Shown: one piece after another, positions 1 through 6,379 of the stretch
Numbering within the stretch: the first letter of the stretch is position 1
Layout: each line of letters opens with the position of its first letter
Position numbers and translations under genes: made by a program
The notes under the pieces: generated by a model
Told to the model about the DNA's origin: nothing
What the model saw: only the letters and a program-made list of their open reading frames with translations
The model's database searches: none
Source: Fluviibacter sp039805865
Lineage (GTDB): Bacteria; Pseudomonadota; Gammaproteobacteria; Burkholderiales; Rhodocyclaceae
Direction of reading: 5' to 3'
Assembly (NCBI GenBank): GCA_039805865.1
Contig: JBDLTI010000048.1
Location: 1 to 13,148, forward strand
Length of the DNA: 13,148 bases

Positions 1-2
1 TC

Positions 3-242
3 AATTACGGTTACACAGATTATCTGACCGTGCTTAATGCCGAAGATAGCTTGTTCAAAGCCCAACTGAATCTGGCACAAAGCCAGGCAGATCGCGCTCT
101 ATCTCAAGTATCGCTATACATGGCTCTGGGCGGCGGCTGGGAAGCTGCGGATCAGAAAACCATGACGGCCAACAAAGCCATTGCCGATGGGGATGATCCC
201 AAAAACCCAGTGAATCAGCAGGGGATTTGGCCGTTTAAGTAA
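3..242 (+). CDS. C-terminal end of a TolC/OprM-type efflux outer-membrane factor (5' end outside window)
   Basis: The reading frame is open from the window edge and ends at TAA 240-242, leaving 79 residues. The stretch YTDYLTVLNAEDSLFKAQ, then LNLAQSQADRALSQVSLY and MALGGGW, is the typical last helical segment of the RND-efflux outer-membrane factors (NodT/OprM/CusC lipoproteins). These are trimeric channels that join an inner-membrane pump and a periplasmic adaptor to the cell exterior. The last 25 or so residues are a hydrophilic tail ending in WPFK. The adaptor and pump genes would be expected upstream, outside the window, so the substrate cannot be told. The gene converges on pth with 19 bp between the stop codons. 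The family call is fairly sure; the exact subfamily is not. Confidence 0.85.
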   Translation, partial: NYGYTDYLTVLNAEDSLFKAQLNLAQSQADRALSQVSLYMALGGGWEAADQKTMTANKAIADGDDPKNPVNQQGIWPFK

Positions 243-261
243 ACGACAAAAAACAGAATCG

Positions 262-921
262 TTAGAGGGCCTTGGGCGTGGTGTGCAGTAAGCGTTGAGC
301 CTCTGCCATATCACCACGTACCAGTAGCTGCGACTCTGCCGCAACGCGGTCGATCGCCCGGTCGATATCAATCTGCTCTTCCTGCCGGGGGCGGTGCAAT
401 ACAAAGTCCGCCACACCCTGATTTAACTGCAGCGAACGCGGGTGACCAATACCGATACGCAAGCGCCAGTAGTCTGGCGTTCCTAAGGCTGACTGGATGT
501 CTTTGAGGCCATTGTGGCCGCCGCTACTACCGCCCAACTTGACGCGCAACTGACCTGGCAGCAGATCCAGTTCATCATGCAGCACCAGGACTTCGGCTGG
601 TTGGATATTGTGAAAGCGCGCAAACGGGCCCACGGATTGGCCCGAACAGTTCATATAGGTTTGCGGTTTGATCAGCCAGACTTTGCGTCCATCCACATTG
701 CCTGACGCCACTTCTGCTTTCATTTTCTTGTCAGCACTAAACGCAGTGGCGCCGATCACGCGCGCAATTTCATCCAACGCCCAACACCCGGCATTATGGC
801 GCGTGCGCTCATACTCTGCGCCGGGATTGCCCAACCCCACAATCAAGCGAACAGGCGACAACACGACCGGTGCTTTTGGTTTTGCAGGAGCTTTAGGTGT
901 CTGAATTTCGGCATTCATCAT
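262..921 (-). CDS. pth: peptidyl-tRNA hydrolase
   Basis: This cytoplasmic esterase releases peptides from tRNAs that have dropped off stalled ribosomes and recycles the tRNA. All family landmarks are visible in the 219-residue product: GLGNPG (29-34, Asn32), RHNAG with catalytic His42, the QTYMN block (Asn91), HDELDL with Asp116, and GGHNGLKD with Asn137. These match E. coli Asn10, His20, Asn68, Asp93 and Asn114. The first 24 residues, rich in Ala, Pro and Lys, extend beyond the usual start just before the LIVGL strand. Two ATG codons stand in tandem (919-921 and 916-918) with no clear ribosome binding site. A GTG at 862-864 would remove most of the extension but has no ribosome binding site either. 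It follows rplY on the same strand, beyond a terminator hairpin. The usual next gene of this cluster, ychF, is absent. Confidence 0.96.
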   Translation of the reverse strand: MMNAEIQTPKAPAKPKAPVVLSPVRLIVGLGNPGAEYERTRHNAGCWALDEIARVIGATAFSADKKMKAEVASGNVDGRKVWLIKPQTYMNCSGQSVGPFARFHNIQPAEVLVLHDELDLLPGQLRVKLGGSSGGHNGLKDIQSALGTPDYWRLRIGIGHPRSLQLNQGVADFVLHRPRQEEQIDIDRAIDRVAAESQLLVRGDMAEAQRLLHTTPKAL

Positions 922-950
922 CGTAGGGCGTAGCGTATCGCATTTCCATT

Positions 951-984
951 AAAAAAAGCCGTGCGGCGAACCGACACGGCTTTT
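951..984 (-). terminator. Rho-independent terminator after rplY
   Basis: Read on the minus strand, a 10-bp perfect stem (bases 954-963 with 975-984, GCCGTG core) is extended inward by 3 more pairs (964-966 with 971-973) around a short loop, with one unpaired base. A run of seven T follows (951-957). It starts 33 bases after the rplY stop. A second small hairpin with 7-bp arms (993-999 and 1002-1008) lies between the stop and this terminator. Because A residues precede the stem as well, weak activity on the plus strand is possible, but no plus-strand gene needs it. Confidence 0.85.
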
Positions 985-1016
985 AAGCACTATGCCGGCA
1001 AGCCGGCAAAGATTAC

Positions 1017-1637
1017 TTAGGCTGCTGGTGTAGCGCCTTCGTCGGCAGCAGCGCCGGCGGCAGCATCAGAACCCTTAACGGCCATCACAGCAGCAACCAC
1101 TGGGTTGCCTGCACCGTGCTGTACAACGCGCACGCCAGCTGGCAGCTTCAGATCGGTCACGTGCATCGAGTGGCCCATTTCCAGGGTCTTCAGATCCACT
1201 TCGATGAACTCTGGCAGAGCCTTAGGCAAGCAAGCAACATCGATTTCGGTAATCACGTGGCTCACAATACCGCCTTGCAGCTTAACGCCTGGGCAAACAT
1301 CACCATTCACAAAGTGCAGTGGCACCTTGGTGTGGACTTCGGTGTTGGCATCAACGCGTTGAAAATCAACGTGCAGAACCAGCGGCTTGTATGCGTGCAG
1401 CTGAACGTCGCGCAGGAGGACATCCTGCTTCTGGCCATCAACAATCGCCGTTACAACAGATGCGTGGAAGGCTTCTTTACGCAGACACTGATAAATCTCG
1501 TTGTGATCTACGTCGAACGATTCAGCCGGCTTGCCTGCGCCATAAATGACACCGGGTACTCGGCCAGCACGACGCAGGCGGCGGCTCGCACTCGATCCCT
1601 GCACATCGCGCTTAGTAGCATTAAATTCAAAACTCAT
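1017..1637 (-). CDS. rplY: 50S ribosomal protein L25 (long CTC/TL5 form)
   Basis: L25 binds 5S rRNA in the central protuberance of the large subunit. The 206-residue product begins with the 5S-binding domain (about 1-95; RAGRVPGVIYG and the VDFQRVD strand are typical). It continues with the second beta domain of the long CTC/TL5 form (about 96-190; PLHFVNGD, GGIVSHVITEIDV and LPEFIEVDL are recognisable). It ends in an Ala-rich, low-complexity tail (about 190-206). E. coli L25 is the short, one-domain form of about 94 residues, so this is the two-domain type. ATG 1635-1637 is supported by a good GGAG ribosome binding site at 1644-1647, six bases upstream. It follows prs with a 63-bp gap that contains a possible 7-bp hairpin (1657-1678). 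It is probably cotranscribed with prs and ends at the terminator at 951-984. Confidence 0.97.
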   Translation of the reverse strand: MSFEFNATKRDVQGSSASRRLRRAGRVPGVIYGAGKPAESFDVDHNEIYQCLRKEAFHASVVTAIVDGQKQDVLLRDVQLHAYKPLVLHVDFQRVDANTEVHTKVPLHFVNGDVCPGVKLQGGIVSHVITEIDVACLPKALPEFIEVDLKTLEMGHSMHVTDLKLPAGVRVVQHGAGNPVVAAVMAVKGSDAAAGAAADEGATPAA

Positions 1638-1700
1638 AACTTACTCCAATAAAGTGGACGATCCGCGACCAGATCATCCGGTAAAACCGGGGCCGAAGCC

Positions 1701-2651
1701 TCAGTCAATAAACAGCGAGGAAACAGAATCTTCCTTGCTGATGCGGCGGATGGTTTCCGCCAACAATTCTGCAACCGACAATTGACGGATGCGTGAACAC
1801 TTTTGTGCGGCATCATTGAGCGGGATGGTGTCCAGCACTACCAGCTCATCAAGTGCCGAGTCATTCAGACGCTCGACAGCCGCGCCCGAAAGTACCGGGT
1901 GCGTGCAGTAGGCGGTAACGCTACGCGCGCCACTTTCTTTAAGGGCAACGGCCGCCTTACACAAGGTGCCCGCCGTGTCGACAAGGTCATCGACAATGAT
2001 GCAGTCTTTGCCACTCACATCACCAATGATGTTCATGACTTCCGAGACATTGGCCTTCGGGCGACGCTTGTCGATAATAGCCAGATCACATTCCAGACGC
2101 TTAGCCAGTGAACGGGCACGGACAACACCCCCATGGTCTGGCGACACCACGATCGGCTTTTCCAGATGCTTGTTCTGAACATCATCGAGCAGAATCGGCA
2201 GGCCATAAATATTGTCGACCGGGATATCGAAGAAGCCCTGAATCTGCTCTGCGTGCAGGTCCATGGTCATCACGCGATCAACGCCGGCGGCGACGAGCAT
2301 GTTAGCGACCAACTTGGCGGCAATCGGTACACGATTCGAGCGCGAGCGGCGATCCTGACGTGCGTAACCAAAATACGGGATGGCAGCGGTGATGCGGCCG
2401 GCCGAGGCGCGCTTAAGGGCGTCGACCATGACCAATAGTTCCATCAGATTATCGTTCGACGGATGGCAAGTAGACTGCAAAACAAATACGTCATTGCCGC
2501 GCACGTGTTCTTGGATCTCGACGCTGATTTCACCGTCCGAAAAGCGGCCAACATCAGCACGACCCAACGGTAAGCCCAAACGTTGAGCAACATCGGCCGC
2601 CAACTTCGCGTTAGCATTGCCGGCAAAGACCATCAGATTTTGGAAGGCCAT
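1701..2651 (-). CDS. prs: ribose-phosphate pyrophosphokinase (PRPP synthetase)
   Basis: The enzyme transfers pyrophosphate from ATP to ribose 5-phosphate. The product, PRPP, feeds purine, pyrimidine, histidine, tryptophan and NAD synthesis. The 316-residue product has the normal class I length. Visible motifs are FSDGE (37-41), the flexible catalytic segment YFGYARQDRR (93-102), the metal/ATP motif DLHAEQIQGFFD (131-142), DKRRPK (194-199) and the PRPP-binding loop IVDDLVDTAGTL (219-230). ATG 2649-2651 is preceded by AAGGA ten bases upstream, a slightly long spacing. A 123-bp leader separates it from tRNA-Gln and holds a candidate promoter and a series of inverted repeats (see separate entries). 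rplY follows. Confidence 0.98.
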   Translation of the reverse strand: MAFQNLMVFAGNANAKLAADVAQRLGLPLGRADVGRFSDGEISVEIQEHVRGNDVFVLQSTCHPSNDNLMELLVMVDALKRASAGRITAAIPYFGYARQDRRSRSNRVPIAAKLVANMLVAAGVDRVMTMDLHAEQIQGFFDIPVDNIYGLPILLDDVQNKHLEKPIVVSPDHGGVVRARSLAKRLECDLAIIDKRRPKANVSEVMNIIGDVSGKDCIIVDDLVDTAGTLCKAAVALKESGARSVTAYCTHPVLSGAAVERLNDSALDELVVLDTIPLNDAAQKCSRIRQLSVAELLAETIRRISKEDSVSSLFID

Positions 2652-2666
2652 GATCTGCTTATCCTT

Positions 2667-2705
2667 TTGGTTACTTTAACCAATCGGTGTGCCCGTCGAC
2701 GGCAC
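2667..2705 (-). promoter_or_regulatory. hairpin-rich prs leader next to the ribosome binding site
   Basis: Two inverted repeats lie in the presumed untranslated leader of prs. One has perfect 7-bp arms TTGGTTA/TAACCAA around a 3-base loop (2667-2683). It touches the AAAAGGAT ribosome binding region (2661-2668). The other has 5-bp arms GTGCC/GGCAC (2689-2693 and 2701-2705) with a CG-rich self-complementary centre. Such a structure could tune access of ribosomes to prs. This is inference from the repeats alone; no riboswitch class was recognised. Confidence 0.4.
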
Positions 2706-2706
2706 G

Positions 2707-2736
2707 CGTTAAATTTAACGTAGAAGCTACAAACAA
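2707..2736 (-). promoter_or_regulatory. candidate prs promoter overlapping a 14-bp palindrome
   Basis: On the minus strand a TTGTTT box (2731-2736) and a TTTAAC box (2708-2713) are spaced by 17 bases, a fair sigma-70 arrangement. The -10 box lies inside a perfect 14-bp palindrome, CGTTAAATTTAACG (2707-2720). That is the usual place for a repressor operator, but the palindrome does not resemble the E. coli PurR box that controls prs there. The -35 box overlaps the U-tract of the upstream tRNA terminator. Confidence 0.35.
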
Positions 2737-2765
2737 AATGGGCAGCTGCTTTCTGGCAACTGCCC
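2731..2765 (-). terminator. Rho-independent terminator after tRNA-Gln
   Basis: On the minus strand a 10-bp stem GGGCAGTTGC/GCAGCTGCCC with one G-T pair and a 6-base loop (2740-2765) is followed by ATTTTGTTT (2731-2739). It begins 9 bases after the tRNA 3' end. The U-tract is interrupted by one G, so read-through into prs is possible. Confidence 0.65.
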
Positions 2766-2774
2766 GCAATTCAG

Positions 2775-2851
2775 TGGCTGGGGAAGAAGGATTCGAACCT
2801 TCGCATGCCGGAATCAAAATCCGGTGCCTTAACCAGCTTGGCGACTCCCCA
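2775..2851 (-). tRNA. tRNA-Gln (anticodon UUG)
   Basis: A full cloverleaf folds from 77 bases with an encoded CCA. The acceptor stem is TGGGGAG/TTCCCCA (one G-T pair) and the D arm is closed by GCC/GGC. The anticodon arm is CCGGA-TTTTGAT-TCCGG, giving anticodon TTG at positions 34-36. A 5-base variable loop and a GAAGG-TTCGAAT-CCTTC T-arm follow. The discriminator base is G. Its place between ispE and prs is the one known from Pseudomonas and relatives. A likely promoter lies directly upstream and a terminator directly downstream, so it can be made independently of its neighbours. Transcripts from ispE may also run through it, as no terminator is seen after ispE. Confidence 0.97.
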
Positions 2852-2882
2852 ACACTCACCCCCATACGGGGTTGAGGGCGAA

Positions 2883-2910
2883 ATTGTACCCGAAATTTCG
2901 GATTTGAACA
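2883..2910 (-). promoter_or_regulatory. candidate tRNA-Gln promoter
   Basis: On the minus strand a strong -10 box TACAAT (2883-2888) lies 16 bases from a weak TGTTCA -35 box (2905-2910). Transcription would start about 25 bases before the tRNA 5' end. The bases after the -10 box (TTCGCCC) are GC-rich, like the discriminators of stringently controlled tRNA promoters. The spacer holds a perfect 12-bp palindrome, CCGAAATTTCGG (2890-2901). Confidence 0.5.
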
Positions 2911-2941
2911 GCCCCCTGCAACGCTTTTTTACAGGTGGCAA

Positions 2942-3859
2942 CTAGGCAGGAATCAAGTCATGCAGGGGATGCTGGTCCAAACCCGGGGTCACCCACCCCT
3001 GCCAGGCCGGCGGCAAGCGCTGAAGTACCGCCTGAGCAGTCTTTTCCGCCTCAAATACTGCAAAAACACACGCACCGGAACCCGTCATGCGGACGCGACC
3101 GTCAGTTTCAGGCTGTTGTCGTAGCCACTGAAGGGCAGCGGCAACCTCCGGATAAAGCCGCGCAGCCACCCGCTCCAGGTCATTGGCACCAACGCCCTGA
3201 TCTAGAGCCTCGGTCCAAGCAGCGGGGTCAATCGCCGGGGTGTCTCGACATAAATCCGGTGCCGTAAAAATTCCGGCGGTTGGCACCCCGACCCCCGGAT
3301 GAACAATCAGATACCAGGCGGCAGGCAAACGCACCGGAGACAGGTTCTCGCCAACGCCCTCGGCAAATGCTGATTGCCCGTAGACAAACACCGGCACATC
3401 GGCGCCCAGCGGCAAAGCCAGCGCCTGCAACTCTGCCTGACTGCCCCCCAGGCGCCACAAATAGTTCAATGCAATGAGTACCGTGGCCGCATCAGAACTG
3501 CCACCCCCCAAGCCACCCCCCATCGGCAAACGCTTGGTGGTGTGAATAGTGACGCCATCCTCAATAGCTGCCGCCCGGCACAATGCCTGAGCGGCACGGA
3601 CCGTTAAATCGTTTTCCGGCGCCACGCCCGCAATCGGGTTAGCCAGCAACACCTGGCCATCACTTCGTGGCACAAACCTTAACGTGTCCTCTAACGCCAC
3701 AAAACGGAAGAGTGTCTGTAAAGAATGGTAGCCGTCAGCCCGCCGCCCCGTCACGTGCAAAAAGAGGTTGAGTTTTGCGGGGGCCGGATAGCAGGATGAC
3801 CAGTTCCAACGCATGGCCACTTGGGGGTCAGGCAAAACAGCCGGTGTCTTAAAACTCAT
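2942..3859 (-). CDS. ispE: 4-diphosphocytidyl-2-C-methyl-D-erythritol kinase
   Basis: IspE phosphorylates CDP-methylerythritol in the MEP pathway to isoprenoid precursors. It is a GHMP-family kinase. The 305-residue product shows the N-terminal substrate motif PAPAKLNLFLHVTG (25-38, catalytic Lys29) and DGYHSLQTLF (42-51). The glycine-rich ATP loop LPMGGGLGGGSSDAA follows (111-125). The LGADVPVF segment with catalytic Asp154 and the C-terminal MTGSGACVF motif are also present. The start at 3857-3859 lies 6 bases after the lolB stop, without a visible ribosome binding site, so translational coupling is likely. An internal ATG (residue 16) would give a product beginning nearer the conserved domain, closer to E. 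coli IspE. The stop is TAG. It is the third gene of the TPR-lolB-ispE operon. Confidence 0.96.
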   Translation of the reverse strand: MSFKTPAVLPDPQVAMRWNWSSCYPAPAKLNLFLHVTGRRADGYHSLQTLFRFVALEDTLRFVPRSDGQVLLANPIAGVAPENDLTVRAAQALCRAAAIEDGVTIHTTKRLPMGGGLGGGSSDAATVLIALNYLWRLGGSQAELQALALPLGADVPVFVYGQSAFAEGVGENLSPVRLPAAWYLIVHPGVGVPTAGIFTAPDLCRDTPAIDPAAWTEALDQGVGANDLERVAARLYPEVAAALQWLRQQPETDGRVRMTGSGACVFAVFEAEKTAQAVLQRLPPAWQGWVTPGLDQHPLHDLIPA

Positions 3860-3865
3860 AGCGCA

Positions 3866-4501
3866 TCAAGGGGCTGGCCGGTCCGCTGGGTCACTGACGC
3901 CGTCCCATTCCGTCAAAGCCACTCGCACCCAAAGACCATCCGGGCCGGCACCCTCAACGGCCAGCGGCCAATCTTCTGGCGCAGGTGCGCCGTAACGATA
4001 CTCAAACACCCAGCCGCGCGCTCCCGCAGCCAACACCCGACCATCGGCATCGCGTGCCTGAACCGCCGTTTTTGCCCATCGCCCACGCAACCAGGCATCT
4101 GCCGCCACGTCCGGCAACCGAACGCCGGCAAGGGATTCTCCCAACGCCTGCAAACTCGTCGCCTCACCCCGCTTACCTCTGGCATCCTGCCAGCGCACAC
4201 CCGCAGGAGTGAGTTCAATCTTGGCCAGTGCATTGCCTAAAGGTCCGATCAACCACAAGGTGTCATCGTCTCTCTGGTGCTGCCAGGCAAATCGCCCTGC
4301 AACAGGGTCAGGCACATTCGCCTCAGCGGTATCACTGACTCGCTGCCCAGCCACAAATCGGCCGGCCAGCTGCCACTGCTGCCCACTATTAAGCTGCGAT
4401 GACTTGGCTGCGCCATTGACCTCGGGCCCCGGCACATGCGCGCAAGCGGAAAGCAGCAGGAGAAAAACCAAGGCAATCCAACGCGACATAGACCTAATCA
4501 C
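3866..4501 (-). CDS. lolB: outer-membrane lipoprotein insertion protein LolB
   Basis: LolB receives lipoproteins from the periplasmic carrier LolA and inserts them in the outer membrane, being a lipoprotein itself. The N-terminus has a short charged segment, a hydrophobic core and the lipobox LSAC, with the lipidated Cys at residue 20. The next residue is Ala rather than Asp, which agrees with outer-membrane sorting. The body has LolB-like landmarks: WQLAGRF (43-49), LWLIGPLGNALAKIEL (82-97) and RGWVFEYRYG (162-171), with length 211. The chosen GTG (4499-4501) overlaps the TGA of the upstream TPR gene by 4 bases. An in-frame ATG at 4487-4489 would give a cleaner 15-residue signal peptide and may be the true start. 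Neither has a convincing ribosome binding site. ispE follows after 6 bases. Confidence 0.93.
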   Translation of the reverse strand: MIRSMSRWIALVFLLLLSACAHVPGPEVNGAAKSSQLNSGQQWQLAGRFVAGQRVSDTAEANVPDPVAGRFAWQHQRDDDTLWLIGPLGNALAKIELTPAGVRWQDARGKRGEATSLQALGESLAGVRLPDVAADAWLRGRWAKTAVQARDADGRVLAAGARGWVFEYRYGAPAPEDWPLAVEGAGPDGLWVRVALTEWDGVSDPADRPAP

Positions 4502-6315
4502 AGCGACTGACTGGGCGTAGCTGCAGGTGCCGAATCCAGGCCCAATGCCTTGCCTTTGTCACGCAATTGCACGTTATCCGGGAACTGCCGCAGGCCTACC
4601 CGCCAGACTCTAGCGGCCTCTTCATCCCGCCCCATCGCCTTAAGCACGACAACCTGGTGCTCGATAATTTCGGGGTCCAGACGCAACGATGCCGCCTTGT
4701 TTAAAAACTCGAGGGCAACGGGATAATTTTTTTCGCGGTAATACAGCCACCCCATACTGTCCAGAATGAACGGATCATTCGGAGAGAGTGACAAGGCTTT
4801 TTCCAGTAATACGCGTGACTCTTTGAGATGGATATTCCGATCGGCGTAAGTAAAGCCGAGTGCGTTATAGGCCTGCGCATATTTAGGGTCGCGCTTGATC
4901 ACCTCGCGCATGCTTTGCTCAAAAACGGCCAGCTTGCCCGAGCGCTCCGCCAACATCCCCCGCTCATAGCGCAGCAAAATACTCGACGGATCTTTTTTGA
5001 GCGCTGCATCTACCAGCTTGAATGCACCCACCACATCACCACTGTCTCGCACGAGGGTTGCCTCACCCACCACCAATTCAGCGCGCATGGCAGCATCGCG
5101 AGCCGGCGTTGTTTCAAGCAGTGCCTGCGCGGCCTTCAAATCGCCATCGCGCGCCATGAGATTAGCCGCCCGCAACCGTGCCGTTACAAAATATTCGCCG
5201 GGCAACACCTTAAGGTAATGCAATACGGCATCGGAATCTGCCGCAGCAATCCGCTGAGATTCACCCCGGTTTTTAGCTAGCTCTGCCTGGCTCTCGTAGG
5301 CAAGGCCGAGGTTATATTCGATCAAGGAGGTATCCACCGAGTCTACAAGCAGCAAACGCTGTAATGCCTGAATGGCGAGAGGCGGATCTTGCGCCTGAAT
5401 AGAAATCGCGGCGGCAGCAAACAACGGCTCAGGCGCAATCTCTTTCTGCGTTACCAGAACCTGCAACTGGGCTTTGGCATCTGCTGGCCGATCTGCCGAC
5501 AGAAGTTGCTGCGCATACACAGCACGAATGGCCGATACATTCGGGTAATCAGAAAGATAATCGGCCAGAATTTTTAACGCAGCGGCTGGCGACTTTTGGG
5601 CCACAATTTGCGCATTCAAAAGCACGCCAGGTTCCGAATCCGGCTTCAGTCGACGCGCCTTCTGCACCGCATCCAGGGCGGCAGCATCATCCCCTGCACG
5701 CAAGGCAGCCTGCGCCCGGGCGAGCTGCGCATCAGGCACCGACAGATAAGGCGCCGTCACCGCATCAATCAAAACGCGTGCGCGCTGCGGGTCGGCCTGC
5801 GCCGGAAAGCGCTGGCCGAGCAACAATAACTCCTGGGGCCTCTTATCCGCAGGCAGCAACGACAGGTAGCGCAACAAGACGGGTTGCGCATCGGCATACC
5901 GGCCCATCAGTATCTGGGTAGACGCCAGCACATTCAGCGCATCAGTTGAATTCGGCTCTTTCTCAACCCAAAGCCTTGCCGCTTCGAGCATGAGCTCCGG
6001 CTGACGGTTCATGGTGGCTACTTCGAACGTGCGCCGGAAGATTTCGGGATTGTTATATTTCAGCGCCAGATCGGCATAAGCTGCCAATGCCACCTGGGGC
6101 TTATCCCGCTTAAGCGCAATCTCAGCCAGAATGACTTCAAACACAACCTGTGGCGGCGTATCAATAGTCTGAACAGCGGCAGGCACTGTGGCCACTTCTG
6201 CACAAACAACCCCTGAAGCCAGCAAGCCGCCCAATAATCCGAAAGATTTAAAAGGGGCCTTCTGCTTGAACGCACTGCAAAAGCGGGACAGTAAAAAACT
6301 TGGTCTGAACGGCAT
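4498..6315 (-). CDS. exported TPR-repeat protein upstream of lolB
   Basis: The 605-residue product starts with a long basic region and a hydrophobic stretch (FGLLGGLLASGVV, 25-37), with a likely signal peptidase I site after VCA (residue 39). It should therefore be periplasmic or at the outer membrane. A Cys at 38 lacks a proper lipobox. The rest is alpha-helical and Ala/Leu-rich with tetratricopeptide repeats. The clearest three lie near residues 446-547 (for example ALGFTYADR and SMGWLYYREKNYPVALEFL), and degenerate repeats lie earlier. A TPR protein in this position, just before lolB, is known in Pseudomonas and betaproteobacteria, but its function is not established as far as I know. TPR arrays bind partner proteins; a role near lipoprotein sorting is only a guess from context. 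The start at 6313-6315 has no ribosome binding site. The stop overlaps lolB by 4 bases. Confidence 0.88.
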   Translation of the reverse strand: MPFRPSFLLSRFCSAFKQKAPFKSFGLLGGLLASGVVCAEVATVPAAVQTIDTPPQVVFEVILAEIALKRDKPQVALAAYADLALKYNNPEIFRRTFEVATMNRQPELMLEAARLWVEKEPNSTDALNVLASTQILMGRYADAQPVLLRYLSLLPADKRPQELLLLGQRFPAQADPQRARVLIDAVTAPYLSVPDAQLARAQAALRAGDDAAALDAVQKARRLKPDSEPGVLLNAQIVAQKSPAAALKILADYLSDYPNVSAIRAVYAQQLLSADRPADAKAQLQVLVTQKEIAPEPLFAAAAISIQAQDPPLAIQALQRLLLVDSVDTSLIEYNLGLAYESQAELAKNRGESQRIAAADSDAVLHYLKVLPGEYFVTARLRAANLMARDGDLKAAQALLETTPARDAAMRAELVVGEATLVRDSGDVVGAFKLVDAALKKDPSSILLRYERGMLAERSGKLAVFEQSMREVIKRDPKYAQAYNALGFTYADRNIHLKESRVLLEKALSLSPNDPFILDSMGWLYYREKNYPVALEFLNKAASLRLDPEIIEHQVVVLKAMGRDEEAARVWRVGLRQFPDNVQLRDKGKALGLDSAPAATPSQSL

Positions 6316-6379
6316 GGTGGCGTTATCTTATCCCGTCTTAAGCGCTTTTCACCGAAATATTGCGAGAGGATGAATTCCG
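6316..6379. promoter_or_regulatory. divergent TPR-lolB-ispE / mutM promoter region
   Basis: These 64 bases separate two divergent starts and must hold the signals for both. For mutM, a good ribosome binding site AGAGGA (6365-6370) lies 9 bases before the ATG. For the TPR operon, a minus-strand TAAGAT (6325-6330) with GTGAAA (6347-6352) at 16-base spacing is a possible promoter. It would leave an almost leaderless message, which would explain the missing ribosome binding site. No mutM promoter is clear by eye. Confidence 0.35.

Noticed and set aside
993..1008. 7-bp inverted repeat with a 2-base gap after rplY
   Set aside because: It is near the stop codon and has no T-tract of its own. The 2-base loop is too tight for the full stem to close, so it is mentioned only as context for the terminator next to it.
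1116..1652. Plus-strand open frame of 178 codons opposite rplY
   Set aside because: It is fully antisense to rplY, has no family resemblance or ribosome binding site, and its length follows from the codon use of the real gene.
1678..1690. Hairpin CCGGT-aaa-ACCGG between prs and rplY
   Set aside because: It is a 5-bp stem with no T-run on the minus strand, too weak to call a terminator or attenuator.
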